The position numbers and the translations under genes were made by a program. A stretch of 64,000 nucleotides of DNA. Origin: Dryococelus australis. Its lineage: Eukaryota > Arthropoda > Insecta > Phasmatodea > Phasmatidae. The stretch is from positions 309,817,666-309,881,665 of the forward strand of contig CM057009.1 of the NCBI GenBank assembly GCA_029891345.1, read 5' to 3'. A model generated the notes under the pieces. That model saw only the letters and a program-made list of their open reading frames with translations. It searched no databases and was not told where the DNA came from. This document shows positions 12,541 to 26,660 of the stretch, in pieces (positions within the stretch are counted from its first letter, which is position 1; every line of letters begins with the position of its first letter).

Positions 12541-13394
12541 TGTAAAACCCACCCGTATTGAGGCTGTTTGCGATTAAGTGAGCACTTTTGAAGTAAACCT
12601 TAGAAAAAAGTCACTGTCCACGCCTGCATATATTTTTACGGACTCACTGAGTGACATCCGTCCAGTAAAGTTGGTAGCGATCAATGGAAGTAGTTCTAAA
12701 TCTCAACTTCAAATAAAAAATGTTAGGTAATGATTTGTAATAACTTAAATTTTTTTTAGATTTCTGTTGGTTTTACTGCATCGAAGTGAAAAAATGAGCA
12801 GATTTGTAAAATATTTATTTTTCTAATAATTTCACAGTTTCACTTGCCCGATGCATTAATAAAGTGACGAGGATCAAGGCAATGTTAATTTTACATAAGG
12901 CGGAAGAATACACAACGTGCATACAAGTATATCTTAAGCAGGGCTTTCAAAAGTGCACATTTTACCGCGAACAGCCTACAACAAAGTGTTTTTGACCCTT
13001 ATTATAAACCACCAATTCGGCTCCTATTCTTGCACACTTAGAGTGGCGTGTGATAATGTTTATTGTCATTACATAATGTTATCACATGTCGAACTTTAGA
13101 ATGCACAATCTATTGGCGCCATCACATCACTTCTGTGTAGCTGGTGCAGTGCCCCACGCATGATCATACACTTTATTCATGAGGCCACTGAGACCAAATG
13201 TTTGACCATAATAAACAGGAAGTTACTGATATAACTCATGAGTCTACTTTCCTCAACATAGGTGCAATTACTTATAAAATAATTTCTTCAAAGCTGAGTT
13301 GGTAGGAAGGACTTGAATTCTAATAGATAGCGATAACTTTAGAAATGAAACCAGAAGCTTGTGCAGTAGTAGTGAGACAGTTACAAAAAATACA

Positions 13395-13455
13395 CACATG
13401 TCTTACCCGGGAATTGAACCCAGAATACATCGCGCTATAAGCTATCAAGCAATCC
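13395..13455 (-). other. tRNA-like B-box relic, minus strand
   Basis: On the minus strand GGGTTCAATTCCCGGG matches the T-arm and B box of a tRNA well. The upstream A box is not clear. Most likely it is a SINE head rather than a tRNA gene. The sequence from 12560 to 13390 holds nothing else I recognise. Confidence 0.35.
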
Positions 13456-13539
13456 ACTTCATTACGGAGGTTGGATTCGGAAAATCAAATTCGGATTTAA
13501 TCAGTCTAATGTTTCGAATGATAAGGTTTACTGATCTGA

Positions 13540-15700
13540 AATATTTACAGGGTCTTTATTTTGAAAATAAGTGGCTAAACCACATAAAGCATGTGAATTT
13601 ACATAGCCTACAATAGCGCTACTTGTGTGAAGAATTGGATGGAAATAGGTTGTTGGGATCCCTGAGATATGACATAAAAATCTTTATTTTCTTATTCGAT
13701 GTTATCGTACAAAATTTCCAGAAAAAGAAACTCTATCTACGATGCTTCTAATGTATACTGTTTTCACGCAAATTTTGGTTGAATTTGGTTAAATTGTTTA
13801 GTATATATGTCGAACTTACCCAAATGATGTATGAAGCTGCCATTTTGCACATCGTTGCCTGATCAATTTAAATCATGAAGGTTTACATGGCATTCTGTAG
13901 AACTTATGCTGTGCATAATTTGGTACAATTTATTTGAAATGTTCCAGTGTCATATCTGGTGGGAACTGATTGACTGGTCCTCGAGACGTGGCATTAAACA
14001 TCCGTAAGTTTCCTTCGGCAATCTCCATAAATGGAAGACGAAAAAAATGATGCATTAGTAATTTCGACCGATGGTCGTACTCTGCCAATATACAATGTTA
14101 ACTTAAAATAGATTACATAGTTTCATAGACATTGCCAACAATAATAAAATGATTTCATAGCCACCGTTCTTAAAATAAGCGTGTCTTACTATTAAAAAAT
14201 ACATTTATTATATTGGCCTGCCACAATACAATATCATAGCCAAATTATCCAAATTATCCAAATCCAAATTGTTTCCTGAGATGCGAGATAAAAACATTAA
14301 TTTCTATTGGTAGGTCTATCTTACAAAATGGAAGAGAAATAGACAAATTTGATCGTTGTAATAGGTACTGACAGTATATGAAATTAAATTGTAGTTTGTT
14401 TCGTTAGTAAAATATAATGAGCTAAAATATTTATGTAGCCACCATTTTTAAATCAGTGCCTAACCTACATAAAACGTATCAGTTTACTCAATCTGCTGCA
14501 GGACTATTTGTTTACCAAACTTGGAAGGAATCTCAATTTTTCCAGAGATATGACAGAAAAAATTTATTTACTCGTAAGGTTATATCTTACGAAATTGCGG
14601 ACAAAATATGGTCTATGTACATACAGTCGATATCTGTAATATCTAATGCCAGCATGCAAAGTTTATTTGAAATTAATTACATGGGTTCGGAGATACAGCA
14701 TTCTTAGCTATAAATGGCTATATGGCCGCCATTCTGAAAATAAATGACTGACGTGCTTAAAACTACCCCATCACATTTTCTGACTGAAGGCTACCTTTTT
14801 GTCCAAATTGATATGAATTGGTAAATTCTTTCCCGAGATATGATATAAAAACACTATTTTATTCGTTTAGTGCTATCTTAAACATTAGCGCACAAAAGAC
14901 GCTCCATGTAGATACAGTTCATAACTGTAATGTCTACTGCCAGCATACAGAGTTATGTTATAATTGATTCCATAGCTTCCACAATATAGCATTCTTAAAC
15001 TGGCTATATGGCCGTCAATTAGAAAACAAGTGTCTTACGAGTTTAAAACATATCGCTTAACTTAATCTGCATTAGAACTACGTGTTTGCCAAATTTGGTA
15101 GGAACCGATTAATTATTTGCTGTGTTATGAAAAAATACATTTATTTATCCGCATGGTGCTGTCTTCCAAAATGGCTGATAAAAGTGGTTAATTGTTGGTT
15201 TTATGATGCTTGTAAAAGATACTTTCAGTAAACAAAATTTGGTCGAAATAGGTTAAATGGTATGACAGTTATACCAAATAAACTTAAAACATTTGTATGG
15301 TTGCCATTTTGAAAATAAGTTTACATGGCCTACCATAGTATTACGCACATGCCAAATTGGGTGAGAATTGGTTGAATAGTTTTAGATATATAATCTAAAC
15401 TCTTTATTTTTCAATTGGCGCCATATTACAAAATGTCCTGCCAACAACAATATCCATCTCAAAATTTAATGCATTTACAATTCTCTGCCAGCATAGGAAA
15501 TTTGGTTTAAATCGGTTCAATGGGTCCCGATATATGACATATCACCTAAAAAAAATAATTAATTACAGCCATTTTTAAAGTAAATGCCCTGCGTGGTTGA
15601 AAACTATAAGAGTCAGGTGGCCTCACTAAGTATTATAGGACTACTAAGTTTGGTGAAATTCGGTTGAAGCGTTCAAAAATTGAAAGGGGGCACACACGCC
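13540..15700 (+). repeat. Degenerate tandem array, about 285-bp unit, about 8 copies
   Basis: A landmark resembling GCC(A/G)CCATTTTGAAAATAAGTG recurs near 13556, 13842, 14160, 14443, 14722, 15010, 15300 and 15566, with spacings of roughly 266 to 318 bp. Within each unit the same order returns: 'CCAAATTTGGT..GAAATTGGTT', then 'CCCGAGATATGACATAAAAA', then 'GCTATCTTACAAAATGG', then 'CTGCCAGCATACAAAG'. The copies are strongly diverged. The last one runs into a CA-rich tail (15690-15750). The array is in intron 2 and has no convincing coding capacity. Confidence 0.8.
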
Positions 15701-15940
15701 CAGACACACACGTACACATGCACGCTCTCACACACACAGACACATAGAAAGTAAAATTATCTCACAAGCCTTTCTTTTCTTCAGAAAGTAGGCTAAAATG
15801 ATCTGTATATTTCCCCTTAACTGTTCACTTCTCTACACAACCCCGGTGTTACAATCCGCCATTTTTGTATAGTGTTTATTTTGTAATTAACATCAGATTG
15901 GTGTACCAAAAATTTGGTGGCAGCGTACTGTAGAATGTAG

Positions 15941-15970
15941 TTTCATATTTGAACGCCATCAAATATGAAA
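15941..15970. repeat. Perfect 12-bp hairpin
   Basis: TTTCATATTTGA (15941-15952) and its exact reverse complement (15959-15970) flank a 6-base loop. No neighbouring gene explains it; it may be the scar or end of a small element. Confidence 0.55.
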
Positions 15971-15975
15971 TATTT

Positions 15976-17440
15976 TGATTGGTACCCCCTCAAATGTAAT
16001 CCTTTTTTTTTTTTTTTTTTTTTCTAAGTGCGTGAGTAAGATCTGGCACGAAACTAGTGTATGTTCCAAACATATTCACGTCGCCACTTCACCTAAGCAT
16101 GCATTCTGATGATTAGTTTCACAACAGTGCTCATTTTTATACTTGGCGGAAAGATACACAGTGCGAATACCAAGTTTAATCGTCTCTGGACCCTGCCTTC
16201 AAGTAAAAGATCGTGGTATTCGTACGCAGAGAGACTAGCCGTTACCCTACCGACCTTCGGCTTCCAAGGACAGAAACTCGAGAATATTGTCGATCAACAC
16301 GGTTATCCGCAGCTTACCCGACAGGTGGCTAAATAACTTGCGCCCTCTTTGGCTTTTCTAATACTTGCTTTATCGTCCCGATGTCCCTCGTCTATTCAGA
16401 ACACCCACGATCGCATCGTAGCAAAACCCACACCCTTGTCGTCTCTCCATGAGAGCAATGGTGGCTTGTCACCACTAACTACGTTAGCCTGTCATTCGGA
16501 AACGTATTCCACCAGTCCTACCACAGCAAATATAGTTTACCAATGCCAACACAAGTCCAATTGAAGGTTTCAGGGGGAAAAGGTGCTAAGTAAATTTTGG
16601 CATTTATTTCAGGAGAGCAGTTTTAAAGTCTATATGCTTGTATAGGACTTACATACTGCCAGTAATTTTTTTAGACACTTTTATAGAATATCGCAGTAAC
16701 TAAGCTTTATCTATAAAATGAAACATGTTTTCCTTTATATACCATGAAATATTTAACAACTATAAACACATTGTTGTGACTCGGAAAGTTTTTCGTTGGT
16801 AATTTGTATTGTGAATGGAAAATAAATTGCTACAATGTATATTATATTATGGCAAAAAAAATGCCAACTAATAATTACTGGTTTTCATAAATATTCGATG
16901 TTATCATAATATTTAAAAAAAATTCATTGTCGTTAAATGAAACGTAATTCGTAATTATTATCGTAAATAGTAAGTAGCAAGCATTCACTTATGTGATAGA
17001 ACAGCGCAGAAGTCTGCCGTCCTTGGAACTATATAGCAGTTCTTCAAAATTTGCAGATTATCATAATTTTCTTTAGTAGTCGGCAAATTAGCTACAAAAG
17101 AAATTATAAATATGCGAACAATATAAAAAGGACAAAAATTATTTTCACATTAACTAACTTCTGTACTGTATTTGTAATACCGGTGATGCATTAATGCAGT
17201 TTATTATAACCTAATCTTCCAGGAAATATGCAAAAATATAATTCGACTAAAGCATGCATTTCAGTCATTTTGCAACACTGTAATACGTTAGGCTATTGGA
17301 ATATGAAATAATCTTACAGAAGATGGAAAAAATAGTGACAGAAATCCAAATCAAGACCTAATAACAAGTAAGAATATAATTTATGTTTAGAGTATCATCT
17401 CTTAACGCACCATCATCGACAATAAATGGCAGAAGAAACT
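15976..17440. other. Intron 2 stretch without recognised content
   Basis: It contains a T run of about 20 bases ending at 16023. The open frame at 16109-16336 lacks family resemblance, and the rest is AT-rich. No exon of the host gene was found. Confidence 0.45.
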
Positions 17441-17449
17441 GTGTTCCTG

Positions 17450-18750
17450 AAATTGGCTCATGTTGGAGTGGCACTTCTGCTTATTTTTGTGTCTTTGTAG
17501 GTAGCAATGGGACGTTGTTCCAGGATCCATTAAAAGAGTTCCGATAGCTTGCAAGAACTATTTGATCTTCTGATACACTAACAACCTTCATAGCTCGAAA
17601 AGCATACTGCAAATTCTTCAGTTATATAGTACCCTTGTTTTTTGATTATCATCTTTGAGCTCTTGTCGCATTCGTTGTATGAATCGTATTATGCGAAAAG
17701 TACACGTGACACACTATAAGCGAAGCTCCTTGTGCGCATGGCTAAGGAGAAATTTTAATATTGTGTTGTTTTTCTTTAGCTCAGGGCAAGAATCACAACA
17801 CGAATCGAATTCTGTGACGTTTTCATCCAGATAGTTATAGATGAAGTGGTGGAGAAAAGAACGTACTTCATAACTTTCCTTCCATGTCACTGTTTCAGGG
17901 TAAACACAAACACACTTTTTCCAGGCGACAAAACATGAACATTGAAAAAGAATACAAACAGTTGATGCCTATAGTATACTTCATTGGTAGAGATGTTAGG
18001 AATCGAATTGATCTATGAGTAATCAAAAATTATTGCCTATGCTTCGTGATATTATGTCTACATTTGAGTTTGGCTCTTCCATTCAGTTCGTACCATTTTC
18101 AGCTGCCACGTGACGTGATTCAATTATTCTCCGTACAGATAGACTGGATTTCCGTAGTTAAATTTTTTTTTTTTTCATTTTCTTCGAAAACTTGTAGTTA
18201 TGTTTCTACGCAATTTTTTCTGTCAGTAAAGGCCTCACACTGTGTTCTTGTGTCTTTTTTGGGGTATCCAAAAGCTATATTAAAATCTGCACCGAAAATA
18301 CCTTTGTAGGACTCGCATGATACGTTAATATCAGTGTTTCTCTAGAAATATTTTGCACACTTTTAATACGTCTAACTCTTCTGGTAATTACTTCTTCTTG
18401 TTGCCTTTTTGACTATAATGGACTCTCTCTTCTGATTTACCCCTCGTTCCATGTGAAAGTGCATACATGCGAGTCTTGTGTTATACACGTTTGTCTCTCT
18501 GCGCATAAAACTGAATCTCCAGTGAAGGAAAACTATAATTTAATTTGTTTCTTCCTATCCCATGTACTGGCATGAAATTTTTTCGGCGAACACTGACTTC
18601 AACCGGAATCCCACCTATGTATCGTATACGGTAGGCAGAGGTTGAGTCCCTGAGATTTGCTACTTCTTCTGACTCTTTAGGACGCCGTTGTGTCACGGGT
18701 AATATGGTTATCAATGCAGTGATATACAATGTCACTATCGCCATAAGATT
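17450..18750 (-). mobile_element. Relic of an unclassified arthropod transposon protein, minus strand
   Basis: Read on the minus strand, pieces occur in the order seen in a large arthropod and cnidarian family of uncharacterised transposon-like proteins: an N-Y-S-F-P-S-L-E-I-Q-F-Y-A-Q piece (about 18560-18490; family 'SFPRxESHYCR'), a V-C-K-x-F-L piece, then F-G-A-D-F-N-I-A-F-G-Y-P-K-K-D (about 18300-18240; family 'FxxxFNIGFxxPKKDxC'). A further piece at about 17920-17760 is rich in Cys and acidic residues. Many interruptions separate the pieces. The assignment rests on motif memory only, and the superfamily is not one I can name. It is antisense to the host gene in intron 2. Confidence 0.45.
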
Positions 18751-19189
18751 GCATACTGTTCAAAGGTTTAATAATCCATTTTCTGTTATCTTTATCAACA
18801 ATCTCAAAACACTGTTTTGTACATTGACAATCTGGGCGTATATTTCATGCTTCCGAAGTTTCATTTTCTTCCTAGCATCTCAAAAACGGTCGTACTTGTT
18901 ATTTTTTGAATCGGATGGAATATTCATGCCATCTTATTCACATGGATGCATTGCATCCTTTGGTGATGCCACATTGAAGCATTAAGATAAATAGAGCGTA
19001 GTAGTAATTCAATGAAATGTAAGGTAAACTTCTAAATGCACTGTAGTACTGGTATCCACACAACTACAATAAACAAACAATCAACCAGAAATGGATATAT
19101 TTAAGTTCTGTTACAACTGCGAACATTATTTCTCATTGACTTAGCATGTTCCTTTTCCTGTTTAGGTATGATTAGGCTTGTTCTTTTCT

Positions 19190-19495
19190 TGTATGTGTGG
19201 TGGTGTAGTGGTCAGACTACACGCCTCCCACCCAGGCGAACAGGGCTCGAGTCTCAGCATAGTCGCTTCCGGATTTTCGCATGTGGGAATCGTGCCGGAC
19301 GATACTGGTCGGCAGATTTTCTCGGGGATCTTCCGTTTCCCCGGTGTTATATTCCAGCGCTGCTCCACACTCGTTTCACCCTCATCGGCTCTCAATACCT
19401 CGACGTTAACAGCCGCCAAAATCTTTCCTCTCTTCTCCACCTCCACTTCACTCCCTGTATGTTGTTTATTTATCTGCTCATATCTCGTGACTTAA
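19190..19495 (+). mobile_element. tRNA-derived SINE, plus strand
   Basis: The A-box-like GGTGTAGTGGTCAG starts at about 19202 and the B-box-like GGGCTCGAGTCTC at about 19243, at tRNA spacing. The body after the head (GCATGTGGGAATCGTGC, then a GGCAG...TTTTCTCGGGGATC block, then CCCCGGTGTTATATTCCAGC) matches the minus-strand copy at 59622-59925, so it is a true interspersed family. The copy is diverged, and its target duplications were not found. Confidence 0.8.
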
Positions 19496-19499
19496 CAGG

Positions 19500-22400
19500 T
19501 TAGTCCCCTGTCTCTTAACAGTGGTATAAACATCTCATTTGTAGGTAGAAGACGACGGTAGGTGCAATACAAGATCGCTGATTTCTGACATAGTACGTTT
19601 TTCGCGTTGACCCTTCAATTGTACTAACCGAATGCGAAAGGTAACTTAGCGTGTAGTATATCTAACGTTATTTGTGGAAGTTGTAGAATTTACAATGACC
19701 AGATAAGTCACAGATACCTACGCCAATAAATCACCCCCCCCCCCCCCGCCTTTTTTTCTAAACGCTTTGAAATCAAAACTCTTGGAATAACTTAGATGCG
19801 AGTTCAACTCACGTGTACAGTATCATCCTCAGCGCATCGTGCAGTTCATTGATTTTCCATGAATTTCTTTGCTTTCATATTCGTATCCTAGTGCCACAGC
19901 CAGGAGCATGTTCAAAAGCAAGGAACCCATTCCATCGTCACGAATTTCTTCGTTTGGACCCCAGCATCCTGAGGGCTTGTAGAATTTCAGGTCTTTTGTC
20001 AACAGTATTTACCGGTTATTTCTGTCGCAGTATGTTTTGTCGCAGTATTTAGCTAGTCTTCCAAGGCAGAATATCTTAACTGAGAGCTAAGGAAAACCTA
20101 AACAAAAGTACCACCTGACACGGTCCTTTTCGTTAATCAGACAATGGTGCTACGAAGAGGCTGAGAGATTCCTTGCCTTGGAGTAAGTGCCGAGATTTGG
20201 GCGGCTCTTAACATCGAGGTCATGAGATCCGACCTTGCCTAGGAGAAGATTAATTTTGACGTTACTGATTATGGCCTTCCAAGAATATAAGCGTCGCTTC
20301 TTTCGGACACTAGGATTTAACAAGAACCACTATGAATCGTTAGGAAGTGGCATGCTCCAAGGAGGAGCTACTCATTTAGTATTTGGTGTTTATATACTGG
20401 CTGCTAAAGACAAGTAAATGTCACATATTATGACATCACCAGGTCTTGTCTAACATATTTCTCGGTTCTGTTGTGTAAAACGATGATATATTTTTTTTAA
20501 TGGTGTTTTTAAATAGCGGTATAAAATGACACACTAGGGGCACAAGCAATCGCTTGTTTATTTTATTTGAAGATGAACAACATATCCACAAAAAAACTTA
20601 ATTTGAATGTATTAAATTTGCACTTTCCTAAATATTTATCTCAATCACAACTAAGTAAAAAAGTTCACGTACCATCTTGTAATAAGGCATTTTCGGTAAA
20701 ACGCTTTAATAAACAAAGCAACACATACAAAGGAAAATTAATTAAATCAAAATATGGAAAAAAAGGAATATGAAAACATCTTATTAAACAGAAATTCATC
20801 ATTGCGCATTGTCAACCAAAGATGTTTTTCTTTGTCTTTAGTTCTGATAGGCACACGTGTTCTCGAGTTTGTTGCAGTGAGAACATTTCGTATCTTAATG
20901 ATGTGTATGACAGTATAAATAATACCGTTTGTCACTGTCATTTTCTATCTGTCCATCCTGTTTGGGAATAATTTTAAACCTCGGTTTGGAAAGTAGTCTT
21001 TTTTTTGTGACAGAGCTTCTCGCTGTTCGTGAATTGTATGTCTTTTCTGTTCTCATTCCTAATATTTTGTATAGGTTTTGTTCCGATTTAAGATGACAAT
21101 TTTTTCAATTAATGAAATGAAGGAAACTTCCTGTTATTTTTTCACGTGGCTCCATGAGAAAAAAATTCGTTGAAGAACTTTTGTAGTTGAATTTGAGATA
21201 ACGAAATTCAAACTTTGGAAAAAGGGTTGCAGACGAACGTCGGAGGTGTGATCATTTGGTACTGGATTGGAAGGACGTTGATACTGCACCGACAATGGGA
21301 GTAATGAGGCCAGGTGGCAGGTCTACCAAATAAGGTGTCAACTTATGATCTTCCCTTGTATGTTCCGGTTTAGTGAATGGTTGTACATTTCAATGATGGA
21401 AACAATTAAAAAAAAACTGCATTACTAGTTGTCCACCAGTATAAAGAGTGGTGTATACATACGATAATCGTATTTGAATTAGAGTACATATAAACCCTTG
21501 GCTACACACAAATATTAATATTATAATATTGCAATATTGTTTTATGAAGGCATTATTCACCATGAATATATTATATCAAAATGATTATACTCTATAAATT
21601 TAGTTAAATATATTTATATTTAAAAATATTTTATTTATAGAAATTATAATACACATATTTTCTATTATTAAAATATTTTTATTTGATCACTGGTGCATAA
21701 AATAAAACACTTTACTTGAAATATTATTTTTAAATGTTGAAACATCTATACAATAATATATTTACTTTTAAAAGAAATTTCATAGTATTTTATCTCTATT
21801 GACATTTACTTCATCTACTGGACGGAAACACCTGTACCATATTCACTGGATACAAATATATGTAGATAATACACTCGTCACAGCCTGAAATTATAATATG
21901 ATTCTTATGATACATTGAAAATGTTTCAGATGTAAAATTCTTCTACCTGATCGCTGGAAACGGTGATCGTTACAGAACCTTGGTAGATGACAGCAGCCGA
22001 GATATTTTCACTCTAACGACTGGAGTTTCTGCTATTGATAGTACGGTAACGCCGATTGCTTCCAGATTCATCACATGTAAGTATGCTTATGAAACATCAG
22101 TTGAAAATGAGGGTATTCCATTGAAATATTAGGTCAAAGAAGACAGAGTCACGGTTACCATAATGGTCTCCAAACCATTTTAATAACGACTTGGTGCTAG
22201 TAAACTGCCATAGCTAAGGGCAGATGTAAGCATCAGGGCTTTCGGAAATAAACTGTTTTATTGTTCAACAATGCAATGAGTTTCTGAATGTAATGAATAC
22301 ATGTGCAATATTAAGAATGGTCATAACTTGCACCGACACATCTCTGCCAAAGATTTCCTGGTCTCGCAAAACAGTCCTTGAAGAAAACTTGGTTGCTATG

Positions 22401-24400
22401 TTGCAATTAAGGCCCAAAAGGCTATTTATTACCTATCTCGTTATTAAACAACCTGTCCTTTAGGAAGTGGTGTAAATACATAAAACGAGGTAGTTTGTTG
22501 GTATTGAGCTTGAAAAATATTCATTCATCCCGTCCATCAGTCTTTAATTTGTCATTTTGTCATATGGATTTTGATGTTGTCTAGCAATAACAGACAACAC
22601 TTCATATACACTTTCGATGGCTGAATTTTGCATAACTGTCGGTGCATTTCATCATTTTCTGCACAGTACGAGACGTTGGTAAATTGAAGAAGATAACTCT
22701 TCAACGAAATCTCCCAGTAGTGTCCAACACCCTAACAACAAACTATTGGGTGGCACTAACATTTATTTTGGAAAGTATTTGGAAGTTTAATTAACACATA
22801 AGTGCTAACCACTTCACTTGTGATTGTCGTACAGGATATCATTCTCATTGTTCGTTACGGTACATTCAATTGTTGTAATAGAGCAAAATTTCATTGCGGA
22901 TATCTAACAGTTGCTGTTTGTGATGTTTTGTCATTTTATGCTGTAACTAAGTCAACTTAACACATTTAATAAAATCAAACACTGAAACATCTACACTTGC
23001 AGTTATGCATCTACTTATTTGGCGTTGTAGAGAGAGAGTTGACTTGGTACATATTATTATAAAACAAAATGAAGTCGTGACTGGAAGCAAAAACATAATG
23101 TAGCCACTGTGATGAAGGAGGTGGAGTCTCAGTGCAGTTCAGGCGAGTCGTCCCAAGCGGTGATGTGCAGTCTCTGGCGTCATCTGCTGAAGTCTCTAGT
23201 CTCCAGGCCGTGCATGGCATAATAAAGCGACAGGCGTGCAGTGGGGAGAAGTCTCCCTCTACCAAGAATTCAGCGCATGAGCAGTCTCCCACCAATGAGA
23301 AGTCAGGGCGTGGAAAGTCGTCAGCCAATAAGAGAACAAGGTTAGGGCGTCAGCCAATGAACTGAAACTTTGCACACGGCCCCAAAGTGTGATATTGAAA
23401 TCATGTGACGGGAAAATAATGTGTGATACAGCGCGTGATTCAGGAGTCACGGGACTGAAATATCGTGAAAAACAGGACGTTTTTCCCATCAAAAAGTGGT
23501 TAGTATCACGATCATGTGGTGCTGAAATCACCGCGGGCAGTATTAGAGCGGATACAGCTTCCTGCTGCAGGCACGGCAGAACTTAATAAGTTGCGAAAAA
23601 TGCTTCATCTAAATGTTCTCTCTCTGCTTTGGAAAGCTGGCGGAATGTCCACGTACTACGTCCTGTTTGCTATAGATGGCCGGGAAAGGTTGAACAGGAA
23701 AAATCAAACTGTCAGGGAAGTTCTCTGATGGCAATACAGGTGGATTTAACTCCGATGCATGCCTTTCAATCGTCGTTATCCACTCTTGATTTGCGTCTTC
23801 TATATTCATGAACTTGAGGAATGTGGTCGCTAGTACGGAATTTTTCAAACCAGTGAAGCAATATCTGTTCTGATACTGAACACATGCTACATGAACTCAC
23901 AAATTACGAAACGTTTTGTCTCCCTATGTTTCAATTTGAGCTAATGGAACAAAGTTGCCATAAATCATAACATTCCCACGTGTTTCACACAGCACTGTAA
24001 TACGGGGTTTAAGGGCTTCCTGTTATTGTGACGTTAAGCGGTTCCTACTCATACAGTATATCCATCGATCCCAGACCTTGATATAAAGGAAGTGTTGAAT
24101 GCCTACAATAATGTTTTTCGGGTATTTATTTCCGAACAACCAGTTATCGTAGGTCTGTCATATTTGTCACATAAACGTCACTACTAAGCCTAAAAGATCA
24201 CAAGTCATACTGTATATGCTTTGGATGAATACCTTGGATTGATATCTTGGATAATGTCTCATACAGCTCTGCTAATGCAAGAGTATCACTCCCTTGCCAA
24301 ACGCCCACTACCTGCAGTTCATCTTCCTGTATCCTTGAGTGTATATAAGCTGTTTCTGGTAAAGTGAGCACATCTGTAACTAACCACTAAGAAAAATCAA
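19500..24400. other. Intron 2, AT-rich with no recognised gene
   Basis: No exon or transposase was recognised. A run of 14 C lies at 19734-19747. The stretch at 21490-21800 is nearly pure A/T. A more GC-balanced block at 23100-23800 repeats short 'GTCAGCCAATGAG'-like phrases (near 23286, 23322, 23350) and could be an unnamed LTR or repeat edge. Confidence 0.4.
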
Positions 24401-25379
24401 TGCTCGTTAACCACATATATGCTACTGTTACAAAATTTCAGGGATGCATCCGAGTTCGTGAGGATGGAGGTCTTAATAAAAATAAAGGAACTTAATTTTA
24501 TTATTTGATTTATTCACACAAATATTACTTACAAAATTTACTACCTTAGCTCTACTATGACACTTGTTAATCTAAGTAAACGCAACATATAATGTGTATC
24601 TCGATTTTAATTGAAGTCCTCTTCACTGTCTCTATATAGTTTAGTCATTTAATTCACACTAATCATACACACATATACAAAATATCTATTGTCATCATCA
24701 CATATATGTCACTCATGCATCCAGTTCAATAGTCCCAACCGGTGGGCTCACTATCCACTGTACCTAGCTCGCAGTCCGCAGACTTCACTTTCGCTGGTCA
24801 CTGTCGCCGCTATTCGCCGCTTTCTGGTTCGTCGCTTCGCTATTTTCGCACACCTGGTGCTTAAGGTCGCACAATAATCCAAACTCTAAAACTGTCGGCT
24901 CGGAGATCTGTTGGGGATAAAGTGGTATCGCTGGCCCGATATAAAATGTTACCCGCACCCTGAGTCTCGCTGAGAGTGGCTAGAGAGAGGACCAAAACAT
25001 TCTTGCAATGATAACCCAAGAAATTCTATCCCCTCAAGAATGGGTACGCACGAGGCCCGATAGGCTTATTGTTGATCAAATGCCGGTTCGCCTCTGTAAA
25101 TCTCCGCACACTCGTCAGGTTGCCCGCAATACCATTGATACACTCCTTCGCATTCTCATGTTATAATGCATCATTCTGTCACTATTTATTCCGAGGAGCT
25201 TTGATCAAAATTATTAATGCAAACTAGTCTATCGCATAATTCACATGCTTAATCTGGTGCAACAAATTCCTCTTCTGTCGGTCGACCAAACAGCAGCACA
25301 CTAAGGAGGAGTACCTCTCTGCCAAACTATCCTTGATGGTGTTACCCTTGTAGACTCGTGAACTGCCAAGTGTTAAGAA

Positions 25380-26660
25380 AGGAGAAACAGTCACACCTCA
25401 GAATTTCAGTCTTTTATTTGTCTGCCACAAAGATAGCCAGATAATGTTCAAGAGAGCAGTTACACATCTCGACCATTTCATCGGATTGAGGATGTAAGGC
25501 TGTAGTCCCAGTCTTCTCTAATTCCAGAATCTCTGTTACATCCTGGAACACAACAGCTCCAAAATTTCATCCCTAATCAGAATATAGTTCTATTGGCAAA
25601 CCAAATCTCGAGCATATGTGCTTTACAAGTACATCGGCCACGGTATGTGCTTCCTTATTTGGGAGGAGAATAACCCCAGGCATCTAAGTAAAGTAATTTT
25701 GGGCCACCAGGAGATACCGATTACCTCCCCCTCTGTAACAGGCGAGGGGCCCAGAATATATAATACCATCATCTATAATGGGGCTCCAAAATTGTATTTT
25801 TGGAGGTGACCTTGTACCCTAGTTTTTGGTGCATTCCTCGCTGTGCAGGTGTCGAACATTCGACACCACTTCTCAACATCCTCCCGACAATGAAACCCGT
25901 AAAATCTCAGTCGAACTCTGTCGAGTATCTTATTAACACCAAAGTAACCACCCACTGCGGTGTTGTGCAGTTTCTTTTAGACTTCGGGAACCCTGCATTC
26001 TGGAAATTGCACTGTTCGAATGTGTATAATCCATCATTAATTTCCTAGTTCCTCTAAATCATGATATTCTTCAGTACGAGGCTTTTACTGCTGTGCTCAA
26101 GAAAGATAAATCTTCCCATTTTGACCAACTACTAGCTTCTTTCCAATTCAGTAATTGATGCAAAATTGGTTAATTTTGCTAATGATTCCTAATGTCCTCA
26201 TCACTCCATGTAGGTGACCCATTATGAGATACAGAACCTGCATGATGTGAAGGCTTACAGAGCTCTGTTGTATTGCAATGTCGAATTATTGGAGATGCTG
26301 TATTCATCAGGCTATGTGATTATCGATGTTCTTGAAATTAATTAGCCAGCATAGTGAAGCATTGACGGTTCGTAGAATTAAATGTATGCTGTAAAGGTAG
26401 GAGTGGAAGAGTTAAATTGCCTTCATCATGTCCAGAAGCACCCTGCGTGCAACATAGTATTCTCTCTCGGGCCTGTGGAATACTTTAATAAAGTATTCTA
26501 GTGGTATCTCCTTTCTATCCTGAATCTAAAATAACACAGTTCCAATGCCTGCGTCTCTAACAACAGTATCCAAAATGAAGGTTTCCACACTTTTCGGGAA
26601 TCCCAGAACTGGGGGGAGGAGATCAGAATTCTATCGTCGTATTGCTCCCACTATTAGGGC
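25380..26660 (-). mobile_element. Gypsy-type LTR retrotransposon fossil: pol fragment (RNase H and integrase)
   Basis: On the minus strand the order is RNase H-like text (about 26600-26300), then the integrase zinc-binding region with its Cys pair (25955-25773), then integrase core-like text with an L-Y-S-D-Q-G-R-N-F stretch (about 25600-25400). This is the gene order of Gypsy/Ty3 pol. The element is truncated and broken at many places. No LTR pair or gag was found, though its edges may reach about 24400 and 26950. It looks old and lies antisense in intron 2 of the host gene. Confidence 0.75.

Noticed and set aside
20567-20773. 68-residue Lys/Asn-rich frame
   Set aside because: Typical AT-rich chance frame with no motif, splice signals or neighbours to support it.
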